A stretch of DNA of 64,000 bases from a bacterium (GCA_028716385.1 JAQUPX010000001.1:218775-282774), one strand, 5' to 3'; positions 35,069-44,881 are shown, numbered from the stretch's first letter. The notes: generated by a model from the letters alone, not told the origin. A program made the numbers and translations.

Positions 35069-35347
35069 ATGCTAAAGGTAATACCACTTTTAATAGCTGT
35101 TTTTGCGTTTGTAGTTGGTTGTGGCCCTAAAGGAGCTTCCCAGGAACAATTAGCAACTTTAGCCCAGTCAAAAGCAGCCTGTGATGCCGCAGAGGGCAAA
35201 CTAAAAGAAATAGAGGCACAGAAAGCGGAATTAGAGGCTCAGATTGCGGATAAACAAAAAGAGCTTCAAGCGTTACAAGAAGAATTTAATACAGAAGAAA
35301 AAGCTAGAACACAAAAACCGGAAGAAGCACCTAAAGAGGATAAGTGA
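35069..35347 (+). CDS. Small coiled-coil lipoprotein
   Basis: This 92-residue protein has a lipobox VVGC (acylated Cys18). The rest is a single long helix with heptads (KLKEIEAQKAELEAQIADKQ) and an acidic tail. It resembles Lpp/alanine-zipper lipoproteins in layout and may space or tether envelope layers. A perfect AGGAGGTG RBS suggests strong expression. It is co-transcribed with the LysM protein that follows. Confidence 0.75.
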   Translation: MLKVIPLLIAVFAFVVGCGPKGASQEQLATLAQSKAACDAAEGKLKEIEAQKAELEAQIADKQKELQALQEEFNTEEKARTQKPEEAPKEDK

Positions 35348-35369
35348 AAAATAAGGGAGGATAATACTT

Positions 35370-35801
35370 ATGAAAACCAGAAATATTATGTTTGCCCTTA
35401 TGGTATTTGCTACTATAGGGTATGCACAGGAAAAACTTACGTACGTTCAAGCGACTTCCCTTATAACTCAATATAAGGGTAGAGAAACAGAGCTTCAAAC
35501 AAGCATTACAAATGGGACTGCAGAAGTAGACAGCTTGAAAAACGTAATTGCTCAATTGGACGTAGAAATATCTACGCTTACAACCAGATTGGAAGAACTT
35601 AGAGCCGTGCCACTGGAACCGGAATGTACTTACTACGTCGTAAAAGAAGGAGATTTCTTGGCGAAACTTGCCGAATATAAAGAAGTATACGGGCGTGGAA
35701 ATTATGCAAAATGGCCCAAAATTTATAATGCGAACAGAGACTTAATCAAACATCCTACAGTGATTCAGCCGGGATGGAAACTTAAAGTCCCAAGACCATA
35801 A
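35370..35801 (+). CDS. Exported coiled-coil protein with C-terminal LysM domain
   Basis: This 143-residue protein has a signal peptide (ALMVFATIGYAQ), a coiled coil (about 30-75) and a LysM module (about 88-141; YYVVKEGDFLAKLAE ... VIQPGWKLKVP). LysM binds peptidoglycan. With the upstream lipoprotein it may link outer membrane and cell wall. A terminator follows. Confidence 0.82.
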   Translation: MKTRNIMFALMVFATIGYAQEKLTYVQATSLITQYKGRETELQTSITNGTAEVDSLKNVIAQLDVEISTLTTRLEELRAVPLEPECTYYVVKEGDFLAKLAEYKEVYGRGNYAKWPKIYNANRDLIKHPTVIQPGWKLKVPRP

Positions 35802-35817
35802 AAACTATAAAACTAAT

Positions 35818-35860
35818 AAAGCAGGGAATTCTGAAAACAATCGGAGTTCCCTGCTTTATT
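35818..35860 (+). terminator. Rho-independent terminator
   Basis: The stem AAAGCAGGGAA (35818-35828) pairs with TTCCCTGCTTT (35847-35857) and is followed by a short T-rich stretch. Confidence 0.75.
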
Positions 35861-35868
35861 CTAATCAT

Positions 35869-36891
35869 ATGATAAAAACTCGTATATCGATAAAAGGAAT
35901 TAATCCCTTAGCTCTTTACGGAAAACTGGATGAGAACTTGCTGATATTATCCAAAAAATACAATGTTAAAATTATTGCAAGGGGAGAAAATCTCTTTTTG
36001 CACGGGAATCAGGAAAATGTAGAAAAACTAAGGGGAAATTTAGTATACCTTATAAGAGAAATAAAAGAAGGCAGGAGCATAAATAAAGACAATCTTATTA
36101 TCAATTTCGGTCAGAATAATATTTCACACAGCATTGAAAACAAAACAAATGGAACATCTAGGACATCTGGCACATCCCGATATGGCGGCGACCGCTATGG
36201 TGGTAACGGGTATTCTCAATTTAATGATTCCGAAAAAATTATCGGGGTAGTAACTCCAAGAACGCCGGGGCAGGATGTTTATCTGAAAGCTCTTAACAAG
36301 TTTGATATTGTTGTTTGTATAGGGCCTGCAGGAACCGGTAAAACTTTTCTTGCGGTTGCAAAAGCAGTAGACTTATTAAAGACAAATACCGTTCGCAGGG
36401 TAATACTTACGAGGCCTGCGGTTGAAGCAGGTGAGCGGCTTGGATTTTTGCCCGGCGATTTCAAAGAAAAAGTGGACCCTTATCTCAGGCCATTATACGA
36501 CGCTTTGCACGAACTGCTTCCTCGTGATAAAATAAGGCAATATATGGAAGACCACGTCATTGAGATATTGCCTCTTGGTTATATGAGAGGCAGGAATCTT
36601 GACAAATCGTTTATCATACTTGATGAAGCGCAAAACGCAACCAAACTCCAGATGAAAATGTTTTTGACAAGACTCGGCGTAGGTTCAAAAGCCTGTATTA
36701 CGGGAGACATCACCCAAATTGATTTAAAGACAAATGAGGAATCGGGACTCCCGCATATTCAACAGGTACTTGCAAATGTTTCGGGTATAAAATTTGTAAC
36801 CCTTACCGGGAAGGACATCGTAAGACATCCTCTTGTTAAAAAAATCGTAGAAGCCTACGAAATATATGAAAAAGAAAATAAGAACAAATAG
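35869..36891 (+). CDS. PhoH-like ATPase/RNA helicase-like protein
   Basis: This 340-residue protein has an N-terminal KH-like region (1-90) and Walker A GPAGTGKT (152-159). Walker B is FIILDEAQNAT (about 242). PhoH-like proteins act in RNA metabolism and are typically encoded next to YbeY, as here. Residues 94-116 are a low-complexity insert (NGTSRTSGTSRYGGDRYGG) encoded by copies of the ACATCCCG..GGCGG element. Confidence 0.9.
   Translation: MIKTRISIKGINPLALYGKLDENLLILSKKYNVKIIARGENLFLHGNQENVEKLRGNLVYLIREIKEGRSINKDNLIINFGQNNISHSIENKTNGTSRTSGTSRYGGDRYGGNGYSQFNDSEKIIGVVTPRTPGQDVYLKALNKFDIVVCIGPAGTGKTFLAVAKAVDLLKTNTVRRVILTRPAVEAGERLGFLPGDFKEKVDPYLRPLYDALHELLPRDKIRQYMEDHVIEILPLGYMRGRNLDKSFIILDEAQNATKLQMKMFLTRLGVGSKACITGDITQIDLKTNEESGLPHIQQVLANVSGIKFVTLTGKDIVRHPLVKKIVEAYEIYEKENKNK
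36165..36200 (+). repeat. In-frame copies of the ACATCC..GGCGG element in the PhoH-like gene
   Basis: Two partial GGAACATC/GGACATC units precede GGCACATCCCGATATGGCGG, read as GTSRTSGTSRYGGD. It lies in the linker between the KH-like and ATPase domains. Confidence 0.55.
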
Positions 36892-38950
36892 TATTATATT
36901 ATTCGCGGCTTTCCTCGTTGTGCTCAATTTAATGTATCCTGCTCCCGTTAATACCAAATTCAACTTACAACTTGGGACTGTTGCGCCAAGAGACATAATA
37001 GCTCCCTGCACTTTTTACATACAAAAAAATAAAAACGAACTTCAAGCAGAAATAGAAAAAGTAAAACAGTTCGTAGTTCCGGTGCTGCAAGAAACGCCAA
37101 TCCCTGCAAATCAGCAGGCGAGTCAATTTTTTCAAAAGCTCGATGAAATAAAAACGGATTCCGTATCGTATGATAAAAAGAAAGAAAATCTTGCATTAAT
37201 AATACCAACGATTACGGAACAATCGAGTTCCATGCTTTTGCGGAAACCTTATGCCGGAATAAGGGATACTTTACTTAATCTTATAGACGGGTTTATGGAA
37301 AAGGGCGTTATAGAATCCACGGGTTTAATTTCCTCACCGGTTGTTGTAATTATGGGGCAGGAATTACCGACTTTCCTGGAAAATTTTGTAAATTATAATG
37401 ATGTTTCTGCGCTTCTCGAGGAAAAAGCTATAAATAGTTTTAAGGATAAAGCTACGATAAGCGCTTTTATAGAGATAGGGCAGTTTTTTATTAAACCAAA
37501 TTTAAAATTTGACTACATAGAGACGGAAAAGAGAAAGGAAGAAATTATCGCTCAGGTAAAACCAACAAAAGGTGTTATTCAAAAGGGAGAAATTATAGTA
37601 AGGGCTCACGATATCGTTACCCAAAACACTTTAGAAAGATTAAGTTCTTTACCGCAATCTTCCGGGAAGACAAAATTGTCCATAATTCTGGGCAGGAACA
37701 TTGTCTATATTCTGGCAATATTTATTTTGTTGTTATGTATTTATTTTCTTCATCTTACATTGCTTAATGATCTCAAAAAAATGGTTTTACTTTTATTGCT
37801 TCTATCGGTTACGGCAGGTATGACATCCGTTGTATTAGTGTTAAATTTATCCGCTTATCTTATTCCGGCAGCAACATTCGGGATACTCGTCTCTCTGTTG
37901 TTGGGGACGCAGGTTGGGATAATAGGGGTAATCGTTCTAACCATTCTGATTAGTGTTTATACCGGAGGAGATTTCGGCCCGATAATTTTATCTCTTTTTG
38001 TCGGCAATATTTCAGTATTTGCATCTGCCAATGTAAAAAGAAGTTTTGATTTTTATAAGCCGGTAGTATATCTTGCTTTAGCTTATGGTGTTACAGCTCT
38101 TGCGGTAGAACTTTTAAAATTAAGTCCTTTCCTGCCTTTATTGGTATCGGTAGGTTGGGCGCTGCTGGGTGGAGTAGCTTCTGCCTTCATAGCATTCGGG
38201 TTATTGCCATTATTTGAAAATGCTTTTAAGATTACTACGTCTATTACTTTATTAGAGTATGCGGATTTTAATCATCCTATGATGCAAAGACTTGCCGTTT
38301 ATGCCCCCGGGACTTATCATCATTCCATTACGGTTGCCAATCTTGCGGAAGCCGGTGCGAGAGCAGTGAATGCGTATCCCTTGTTGGCAAGAGTAGGCGC
38401 ATATTACCATGATATGGGCAAATTAAAAAAACCGAATTATTTTGTTGAAAACCAGGGAGAGAAACATCGTACCAGTAAAATTAAGCCGGAGTTAAATGCG
38501 CTGGTAGTTATTTCCCACGTAAAGGAAGGGGTAGAACTTGCCCAAAGCGAAGGATTCCCGAAGGAAATAGTAGATATTATTGCGTCCCATCACGGAACGA
38601 CTATGGCCTCTATGTTTTACCAGAAAGCAAAAGAAAACGAGGCCGAGGGAAGCGATGTAAACGAACTGGATTTCAGGTATCCGGGTCCGCTTCCAAAAAC
38701 AAAAGAAGCAGCGATCGTTATGCTTGCAGATGTGGTAGAAGCGACGGCAAGAAGTGTTGATTCACCGGCGCCTAACAAGTTAAAAAACATTATAGAGGAA
38801 ACTATAAAAATGAGACTGGAAGAAGATCAACTTTCTATGGCAAATTTAAGTATGGAAGAGTTGGGAAAAATAGAAACCAGTTTCTTGCCTATATTAATGG
38901 GCGTGTTTCATCCACGTATTTCTTATGAAAAAAATATTTCTGCAAAATAA
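36866..38950 (+). CDS. 7TM-HD family membrane HD hydrolase (PgpH-like)
   Basis: This 694-residue protein has an N-terminal span, a large extracytoplasmic region (about 30-270), seven spans (about 275-465) and a cytosolic HD domain with HHSITVANL (about 484) and YYHDMGK (about 512). PgpH-type proteins hydrolyse cyclic di-AMP. It overlaps the PhoH gene by 26 bases and the ybeY gene by 26 bases, a conserved gene order. Confidence 0.9.
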   Translation: MKKKIRTNSIILFAAFLVVLNLMYPAPVNTKFNLQLGTVAPRDIIAPCTFYIQKNKNELQAEIEKVKQFVVPVLQETPIPANQQASQFFQKLDEIKTDSVSYDKKKENLALIIPTITEQSSSMLLRKPYAGIRDTLLNLIDGFMEKGVIESTGLISSPVVVIMGQELPTFLENFVNYNDVSALLEEKAINSFKDKATISAFIEIGQFFIKPNLKFDYIETEKRKEEIIAQVKPTKGVIQKGEIIVRAHDIVTQNTLERLSSLPQSSGKTKLSIILGRNIVYILAIFILLLCIYFLHLTLLNDLKKMVLLLLLLSVTAGMTSVVLVLNLSAYLIPAATFGILVSLLLGTQVGIIGVIVLTILISVYTGGDFGPIILSLFVGNISVFASANVKRSFDFYKPVVYLALAYGVTALAVELLKLSPFLPLLVSVGWALLGGVASAFIAFGLLPLFENAFKITTSITLLEYADFNHPMMQRLAVYAPGTYHHSITVANLAEAGARAVNAYPLLARVGAYYHDMGKLKKPNYFVENQGEKHRTSKIKPELNALVVISHVKEGVELAQSEGFPKEIVDIIASHHGTTMASMFYQKAKENEAEGSDVNELDFRYPGPLPKTKEAAIVMLADVVEATARSVDSPAPNKLKNIIEETIKMRLEEDQLSMANLSMEELGKIETSFLPILMGVFHPRISYEKNISAK

Positions 38951-39380
38951 TCTGGTATTTAGCCTGCCGTCTAAATACATAAAGCAACTCAAATCATTAA
39001 CGTTGCTAATACTTAAGACGGAAGAAAAAACAATATCCCCGAAACTACCGTCAAATATAGAAATTGGAATCACGTTTGTAGATAACGTACAAATCAAAAA
39101 GTTAAACGCAAAATACAGAAAGAAAAATACGCCGACAGACGTTATTGCTTTTCGCATAGATGCGGAAACGTCTAAAAAGCTCAAGAAAAGCATAGCGCTT
39201 GGAGATATATACATATCCGTGGAAAGAGCCTCCGAACAAATTATAAAAGGCGAAACTCTTGCGTTAGAACTGGTACACCTGATGGTTCACGGCGTTTTAC
39301 ACGTTCTTGGATACGACCACAGCGTCAAAATGCGCAGCAAAGAAAAATATTATTTCAAGAAATTCAGTTCTAGTTATTGA
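38925..39380 (+). CDS. ybeY: YbeY endoribonuclease
   Basis: This 151-residue protein has the zinc motif HGVLHVLGYDH (about residue 121). The upstream TPTDVIAF and LGDIYIS strands are typical of YbeY. It matures 16S rRNA 3' ends and takes part in ribosome quality control. It overlaps the HD hydrolase gene, and PhoH-HD-YbeY-CNNM is a common order. Confidence 0.92.
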   Translation: MKKIFLQNNLVFSLPSKYIKQLKSLTLLILKTEEKTISPKLPSNIEIGITFVDNVQIKKLNAKYRKKNTPTDVIAFRIDAETSKKLKKSIALGDIYISVERASEQIIKGETLALELVHLMVHGVLHVLGYDHSVKMRSKEKYYFKKFSSSY

Positions 39381-39416
39381 AATAGCAAGTTATTTTTTCC
39401 ATAATAAAATACAAAA

Positions 39417-40340
39417 ATGCTTTTACTGGAATTTGCTTCTTTAATTGTTCTTCTTGGTATGTCTGCTTTTTTTTCTGCTTCCGAGACGGCTATATTTCAT
39501 TTGCCGGTCATAACGATTGATAAACTTATTTACCGCCATAAAAATTTACAAATATTAAAGAGGCGGGAATTATTGCTCGGAACGCTGCTTTTTGGCAATA
39601 CGCTTGTTAACGTAAGCGCATCCATAATTTCAGGACAAATAGTTTACCAGATATTTCACAGCTCATACATACTCATATTAACTTGTGTTTTGACTTATGT
39701 TTTACTGGTATGTGGTGAAGTTACGCCGAAACTTTATTCTCTACGTAATGCAGAAAAGATTGCCATTAAGGCAACACCTATTTTGAATATATTGAGATAT
39801 ATATTATCCCCGGTTGTGTTCCCGCTGGAAGCATTAATTTCTTTTATTTCTCCTAAAAAACAATCAAACTTCAGCAAAGAAGAATTCAAAACTTTTATAC
39901 AATCGGACAAACAATTGAGTATGAAAGCCCAGAAGATTATATTGAATTTGTTGGAATTCAAAAACTTTACCGCGGAAGATTTAATGACACCGATTACACG
40001 GTTGGAGTGTTTAGAAGATTCTACCATTCCTGACAAAACATTAGTTGAAAAATTAAAACACTCAAGAATTCCGGTTTACGAAAATGATATTGCAAATATA
40101 AAAGGCATTTTCTATGTAAAAGACATGTTAAAAACAAATAATAATGAAACGTATATGCCTCTCAAACAATTAATGCGAGTTCCTTATTATGTAGAGAAAT
40201 CGATGAAAGCATCCGAAGTGTTTACGGAATTTAACAGAAGACGAATTCACATTGCCGTGGTAACAGACGATTCAAAAAAGACATTGACAGTCGGAATAAT
40301 TACTATGGACGACATATTAAAAACCATAATTCTTAAATAA
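39417..40340 (+). CDS. CNNM/HlyC-type membrane protein with CBS pair (first copy)
   Basis: This 307-residue protein has a DUF21 domain of about four spans (1-140) with SASETAIFHL near the start. A CBS pair follows (about 188-305; LMTPITRLECLED, TVGIITMDDILK). It lacks the C-terminal CorC/HlyC domain. The family is tied to Mg2+/Co2+ export. It sits 37 bp after ybeY and 4 bp before a paralogue, so the two may form a heterodimer. Confidence 0.87.
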   Translation: MLLLEFASLIVLLGMSAFFSASETAIFHLPVITIDKLIYRHKNLQILKRRELLLGTLLFGNTLVNVSASIISGQIVYQIFHSSYILILTCVLTYVLLVCGEVTPKLYSLRNAEKIAIKATPILNILRYILSPVVFPLEALISFISPKKQSNFSKEEFKTFIQSDKQLSMKAQKIILNLLEFKNFTAEDLMTPITRLECLEDSTIPDKTLVEKLKHSRIPVYENDIANIKGIFYVKDMLKTNNNETYMPLKQLMRVPYYVEKSMKASEVFTEFNRRRIHIAVVTDDSKKTLTVGIITMDDILKTIILK

Positions 40341-40344
40341 TCAT

Positions 40345-41280
40345 ATGCTTATAATGCTTATATTGTTGTTGTTCTGCGCTTTTTTTGCTGCCTCGGAAAT
40401 GGCATTTATCGGGTGCAACTGGGTACGATTGAAGAACTGGGCGGACAATAAAAAACCCGGCGCAAAACTGGCTTTGAAATTATTACATCACCAGGAAAAC
40501 CTTTTAGGAACGATACTTGTAGGAACGAATTTAACCATTGTCGGGATGAGTTTGCTCGCAAATAAGTACTGGGAAAATAAAATACCGGAATTTTTAATAT
40601 CCCTGATATGCACTGTCGCTATTTTCTTTTTTGCTGAGATACTTCCAAAGGCGATAGTTTCAAGAGCCAAAGATAAGTTCTTCATTTTGTTTACGCCTAT
40701 GTACATATTTTTTTACTGGGTTCTTTATCCTTTTATATTCATTGTTTACAGGACCGCTACGGGAATATTGAAGTTGTTAAAATCAACTTCTTTGCCACGT
40801 AATTCGGTCTTTACAAAGGAAGAATTCAGGGTAGCTTCCAAGCATCTTTTCTCGCTTAAGGAACAAGGCATTATATTAAGGTTAGTTGAATTCGACAGCA
40901 AGCCTGCAAGAGACATAATGATTCCGCTTAATCAAATATGCGCGATAGAAATGAATTCTTCCGTTGAAGAGGCGAGAAAAGTAGCTGCCGAAACTCAATA
41001 TTCAAGGCTTCCCGTGTATGAAGAAACCGTTGACAAAATATCCGGGTATATAAGAGCAAGGGATTTGTTAATCACGGGCGATACTAAAACTATCATTAAA
41101 GAATGCAAAATCGTAACGGAAACAAAACTGCTTAATGAACTGATTAGCGAATTAAATATGGATAACCCCGGTCTTATACTGGTGAAAAATGCAAACAATA
41201 AGATAACGGGTATGATTACGATGGAAGACATTATAGAAGAACTCTTCGGAGAAATAGAAGACGAGTACGATAAGATATAA
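40345..41280 (+). CDS. CNNM/HlyC-type membrane protein with CBS pair (second copy)
   Basis: This 311-residue protein shares DUF21-CBS layout with the preceding gene (AASEMAFIGCNWVRLKNWA; DIMIPLNQICAIE; GMITMEDIIEELFGEIEDE). It too lacks the C-terminal CorC domain. It is probably a partner of the upstream copy in cation transport or sensing. Confidence 0.87.
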   Translation: MLIMLILLLFCAFFAASEMAFIGCNWVRLKNWADNKKPGAKLALKLLHHQENLLGTILVGTNLTIVGMSLLANKYWENKIPEFLISLICTVAIFFFAEILPKAIVSRAKDKFFILFTPMYIFFYWVLYPFIFIVYRTATGILKLLKSTSLPRNSVFTKEEFRVASKHLFSLKEQGIILRLVEFDSKPARDIMIPLNQICAIEMNSSVEEARKVAAETQYSRLPVYEETVDKISGYIRARDLLITGDTKTIIKECKIVTETKLLNELISELNMDNPGLILVKNANNKITGMITMEDIIEELFGEIEDEYDKI

Positions 41281-41567
41281 ACTAAACAATTCGCCACGAA
41301 AGCACTAAAGCACTAAAAAACAGGCAACAGAAAGCAACCACCCCGCCGAGGCGGGGTAAACTCCGGACACGGATTTACACGGACAAAAAATGAACTGCAA
41401 AAGAGAACGGAAAGAAAAAGCTTTACCACGAAAGCAAAAAGAAAAACAAAAGAAGAGCACGAAAAACAGATAGCGGAAATTTTCACCGCAGAGACGTCCC
41501 GCCAAAGCGGGATAAACTTCGTTCGCAGAGGACAAATAAAATTTAGAGTTAACAAAACAGACAATAA
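41281..41567. repeat. Intergenic repeats
   Basis: CCCCGCCGAGGCGGGG (41341-41356) and TCCCGCCAAAGCGGGA (41497-41512), each followed by TAAACT(C/T)C. Simple CGCAGAGACG repeats also occur. A related CCCCGCCCAGGGCGGGG TAAACTCC lies at 59976. No gene is seen. Confidence 0.65.
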
Positions 41568-42860
41568 TCAATCCTTGACGCAGCGGACGCTACAACCGCA
41601 CCCTTTGGTACTGCCGGTACGGTACGCATAAGCGATATTGTAGTAAAGGTCACGGTACCATACGAAGGTAACATCGTCCTCCGTAGTAAACCACCAGTAA
41701 CCGTAGCGCATCATACCGTCGAACGCACCACCGTAGCTACCACGATAACCACCCGGAAGCGCCGAAAAACCACTTTCATTGGTTGCGCCGAAGTTTGGAC
41801 TTTTCCAAAGCGTTGTGCAATTTTCTTTCAGTTTCCCACCTGCTACACTTTCTCCACCCAAATAATCGGTAAGAATTGTCCATTCGGAATCAGACGGTGT
41901 ATGCCAGCCAACAGGGCACATATTATGGGTGTCTGCTACTGCATACCAATTATACAAACGACCATAAGTATCGCCCTCAGCCGGAATGTTATTATAATTA
42001 CAATATGCTCCGGTTGTTAAACTGCTCCACTGAGTGCTGTCAGAGACATTTGGAATACTTGTGCCGTTGCGGTATTTAGTGGTTTTAAGGTTTTCTGCCA
42101 TCCATACCTGTGTGCCTATTTGTACCACTGCATAATGATTGCTGTCTGCATCCGTGCAATCAACAAAATTAAATGTCACTGTCTGTGTTTGAGTAGGTAT
42201 GAGCATAAAGATAGTGCGATAAATTCCTGATTTCCCGGTTATCTTCAACCTGTCGTTTGTAGTATATTGCATATTTATTATTGATTTATCACCTTTTGCA
42301 CTTTCCGTCTTTGTTGTATTTGAAGCTGTATTTTGTTTGTCTATACTTGACGTTATTCCAACATATCTTATTTCAGTTCGCCTCAGTCGGGATAAATTAT
42401 TGCTTACTATTTTTGCCATATAGGAATATGTATCTGACTTTATTTTCAAAAGATATATACCGCTGCTAAGTCTACTCAGGCTGTATGTGTGATGTCCTTT
42501 TGATAATAATGCCTGTGTTTGCGAAATTCTTTTTCCTGTTATGTCATACAGTTTAAGGGTTGTTTTGCCTTGAGTGGTTGCTTCGAAATCCACTGAACAA
42601 TTACCTGCCATTGGGTTCGGATAGATATGCAGACTATTTCCCTTAACAGAATTTAAATCTGATTCGGCTATTCCTGTTGCTGTGAGATACAATATATCGC
42701 TTCCGCTAAGGGTCGTATCGGTGCATTGCGTCAGGTTTTCTACTTTTACGGAATCAACGGTTGTGCTTGCGCCTGTTCCTGCAAAGGTGATTTGATAATT
42801 CTGCGCATAAGTTTTTGTTATCGCAAAAACCAGCAAAAAGGAGACTGCAAATATTTTCAT
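41568..42860 (-). CDS. Secreted protein with internal sorting domain and C-terminal FISUMP domain
   Basis: This 430-residue protein has a signal peptide (SFLLVFAITKTYAQ). A Por-type sorting domain lies near residues 70-135 (SLHIYPNPMAGNCSVDFEAT ... GIYLLKI). A Fibrobacter-succinogenes major paralogous domain runs from about 235 to the end (TQVWMAENLKTTKYRNG, GRLYNWYAV, CPVGWHTPSDSEW, SVRCVKD). FISUMP proteins are cell-surface proteins of unknown function. A sorting domain in the middle of the chain is odd, since it normally ends the protein. Confidence 0.85.
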   Translation of the reverse strand: MKIFAVSFLLVFAITKTYAQNYQITFAGTGASTTVDSVKVENLTQCTDTTLSGSDILYLTATGIAESDLNSVKGNSLHIYPNPMAGNCSVDFEATTQGKTTLKLYDITGKRISQTQALLSKGHHTYSLSRLSSGIYLLKIKSDTYSYMAKIVSNNLSRLRRTEIRYVGITSSIDKQNTASNTTKTESAKGDKSIINMQYTTNDRLKITGKSGIYRTIFMLIPTQTQTVTFNFVDCTDADSNHYAVVQIGTQVWMAENLKTTKYRNGTSIPNVSDSTQWSSLTTGAYCNYNNIPAEGDTYGRLYNWYAVADTHNMCPVGWHTPSDSEWTILTDYLGGESVAGGKLKENCTTLWKSPNFGATNESGFSALPGGYRGSYGGAFDGMMRYGYWWFTTEDDVTFVWYRDLYYNIAYAYRTGSTKGCGCSVRCVKD

Positions 42861-42952
42861 TTTTTATTAGCGTATTATGTTATCGTGAGTGAAAGAATAA
42901 CAAAAATGCTGGATTCCCGCTTACGCGGGAATGACAAATGGAAATCCGACAC

Positions 42953-44881
42953 TTAATAATATATCGCTACCAACAATATCAGCATTCCCACAAAGAGCCA
43001 TACTACATACGAAGTTATGATTCCCGTGTGCGCTTTTCTCAACAGGTTACCCGCTTCAACAAGCGCCTTATACATAGTATTCCATACGTAATCCGCCAGT
43101 CTGTCGCCTAAAACCCACACGATATTTGCAAGGGTAAGGAAAAATCCTTTTCCCCAGAGATAGAAATCGTATCTTCCGTTAGATGCGTTGTTATATATTT
43201 TACCAAACCCCATCTCATTTTTGACGGTATTGTAAAATTCTCCGCCACTGACGTTTGCCGTTTCGAGTTTATCGATATCTTCTCCGCCGATGAAAGCCGT
43301 GGTAGTTCTTGTAGTTTTAACTCCATTCAACAGATAGATAATTGCACCGACTATAAGTCCTACGATAATAAGTAACGTTGCCAGTGTCGGCACCCAATTT
43401 CCCATAGATGGCGGGATTGAGCCAATAATCGGGTAAATAAAAGTGCTTAACGGAACTTTATAAGCAAATATACCAAACGCTATACAAAGCAAAGCAAGAA
43501 CAACTACGGGTGCTGCCGTGGCAAAACTTTCTTTTTCTTTTATGTCCTGAGAGTTTCTTTTTTGTCCAAGAAATACGCCGTGAATTAGTTTTACGAATGA
43601 GGCAAGGGTTAAAGCGCTTCCGAACATTGCCGCAATTAACCATAACACCCATATTCCCGTTCCTGACCTTCCGGATTCTATTATCCCTTGATATACCATC
43701 CATTTCGAGAAAAATCCGTTAAACGGGGGAACACCGGAAATTGACAACGCGGCAATAAGACACGCTCCAAAAGTCCAGGGTAGCGCTTTTGAAAGTCCGC
43801 CCATATTTTCTATTTCCGCGCTTTTTGCCGTTTTTGCTGCTGAGCTGCCGCATAAAAACAAGCAACTCTTGTATATGGCATTATTGACCATATGGAAAAG
43901 TCCTCCTGCTATGCCTATCGGAAGACCCGTACCTATACCAATGACCATATACCCTACCTGTGATACTGCGTGATAAGAAAGTAATTTCATTATATTGTGT
44001 TGAACCATAGCCATCATTACTGCGGCAATAAGTGTAAACGAGCCAATTATCATAAGTATTAAAGACAACCCGGAATTTGGAACAAAATCAAAGAAATTAA
44101 GACAGATTCTGGAAAGCAGATATATTCCTAATAGTTTATCTAAAGATGCCGGCAAGAATGCCATAATCGGGGCGGGTGTTGATTTGCTGGCGTCGGGTAT
44201 CCACGTGTGAAAAGGCATAGAGCCAGCTTTGGCAAGCGCGCCTATCAGCATCAGGATAAAAGAAGTGATAGCGAGACCGCTGTTTAATGGGATTTTTGAT
44301 ATGTCGCTCATTCTGAACGTATGGGTTATGCTCCATAACAATAAAATTCCCAGTAACAAGCAGAAATCCGAGAACCCCATAATAAATAATCCTTTTAATG
44401 CTACTTTATAAGAGCCGAGGCTTAATAATCCGTACATAGTTAAAAGCACGATACCCCAGAAAATCACAAATATTATAAAATCGTTTGCCAGAACTGCGCC
44501 GCATCCTGCTCCAATCGTAAGGAGCAAGTAGCCGTAGTATTCCGAAAGTCGGGATTTTTGTCCTTCATTCTCAAATGAATTGTTTATGTTTTTTGTGGAA
44601 TATATGGAAACAAGTAGTCCAAACAAGTTAATAAATAGGAGCAAGAATGTGGAATATATATATCCCCTTAAAGCAAAGTTAACTCCGATAGCCGGTATCC
44701 AGCTATAATTTAAAGATATGTCATAGCCGGAATTAACGACATTCAGTATACAAAAAGAAAGTATAAGTCCTATGGAACTTCCCGTTATAGCTAATGCGGA
44801 ACGGAACCCTTTTGAAATTTTAGGTAAAACAAGTACAAAAACTCCCAGAATAATCGGCAAAAAAATTGTTAAAGCAAGCAT
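42953..44881 (-). CDS. Lone NuoL/HyfB/MrpD-like proton-conducting membrane subunit
   Basis: This 642-residue protein has about 14 spans. Core family motifs are FVIFWGIVLLTMYGLLSL, AKAGSMPFHTWIPDAS, PASLDKLLGIYLLSRI and SYHAVSQVGYMVIG, plus an amphipathic stretch and extra C-terminal span. Such subunits pump H+ or Na+ in complex I, group 4 hydrogenases or Mrp antiporters. None of the other subunits is adjacent. It has its own strong promoter (44910-44938) and a GGAGG RBS. Confidence 0.88.
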   Translation of the reverse strand: MLALTIFLPIILGVFVLVLPKISKGFRSALAITGSSIGLILSFCILNVVNSGYDISLNYSWIPAIGVNFALRGYIYSTFLLLFINLFGLLVSIYSTKNINNSFENEGQKSRLSEYYGYLLLTIGAGCGAVLANDFIIFVIFWGIVLLTMYGLLSLGSYKVALKGLFIMGFSDFCLLLGILLLWSITHTFRMSDISKIPLNSGLAITSFILMLIGALAKAGSMPFHTWIPDASKSTPAPIMAFLPASLDKLLGIYLLSRICLNFFDFVPNSGLSLILMIIGSFTLIAAVMMAMVQHNIMKLLSYHAVSQVGYMVIGIGTGLPIGIAGGLFHMVNNAIYKSCLFLCGSSAAKTAKSAEIENMGGLSKALPWTFGACLIAALSISGVPPFNGFFSKWMVYQGIIESGRSGTGIWVLWLIAAMFGSALTLASFVKLIHGVFLGQKRNSQDIKEKESFATAAPVVVLALLCIAFGIFAYKVPLSTFIYPIIGSIPPSMGNWVPTLATLLIIVGLIVGAIIYLLNGVKTTRTTTAFIGGEDIDKLETANVSGGEFYNTVKNEMGFGKIYNNASNGRYDFYLWGKGFFLTLANIVWVLGDRLADYVWNTMYKALVEAGNLLRKAHTGIITSYVVWLFVGMLILLVAIYY

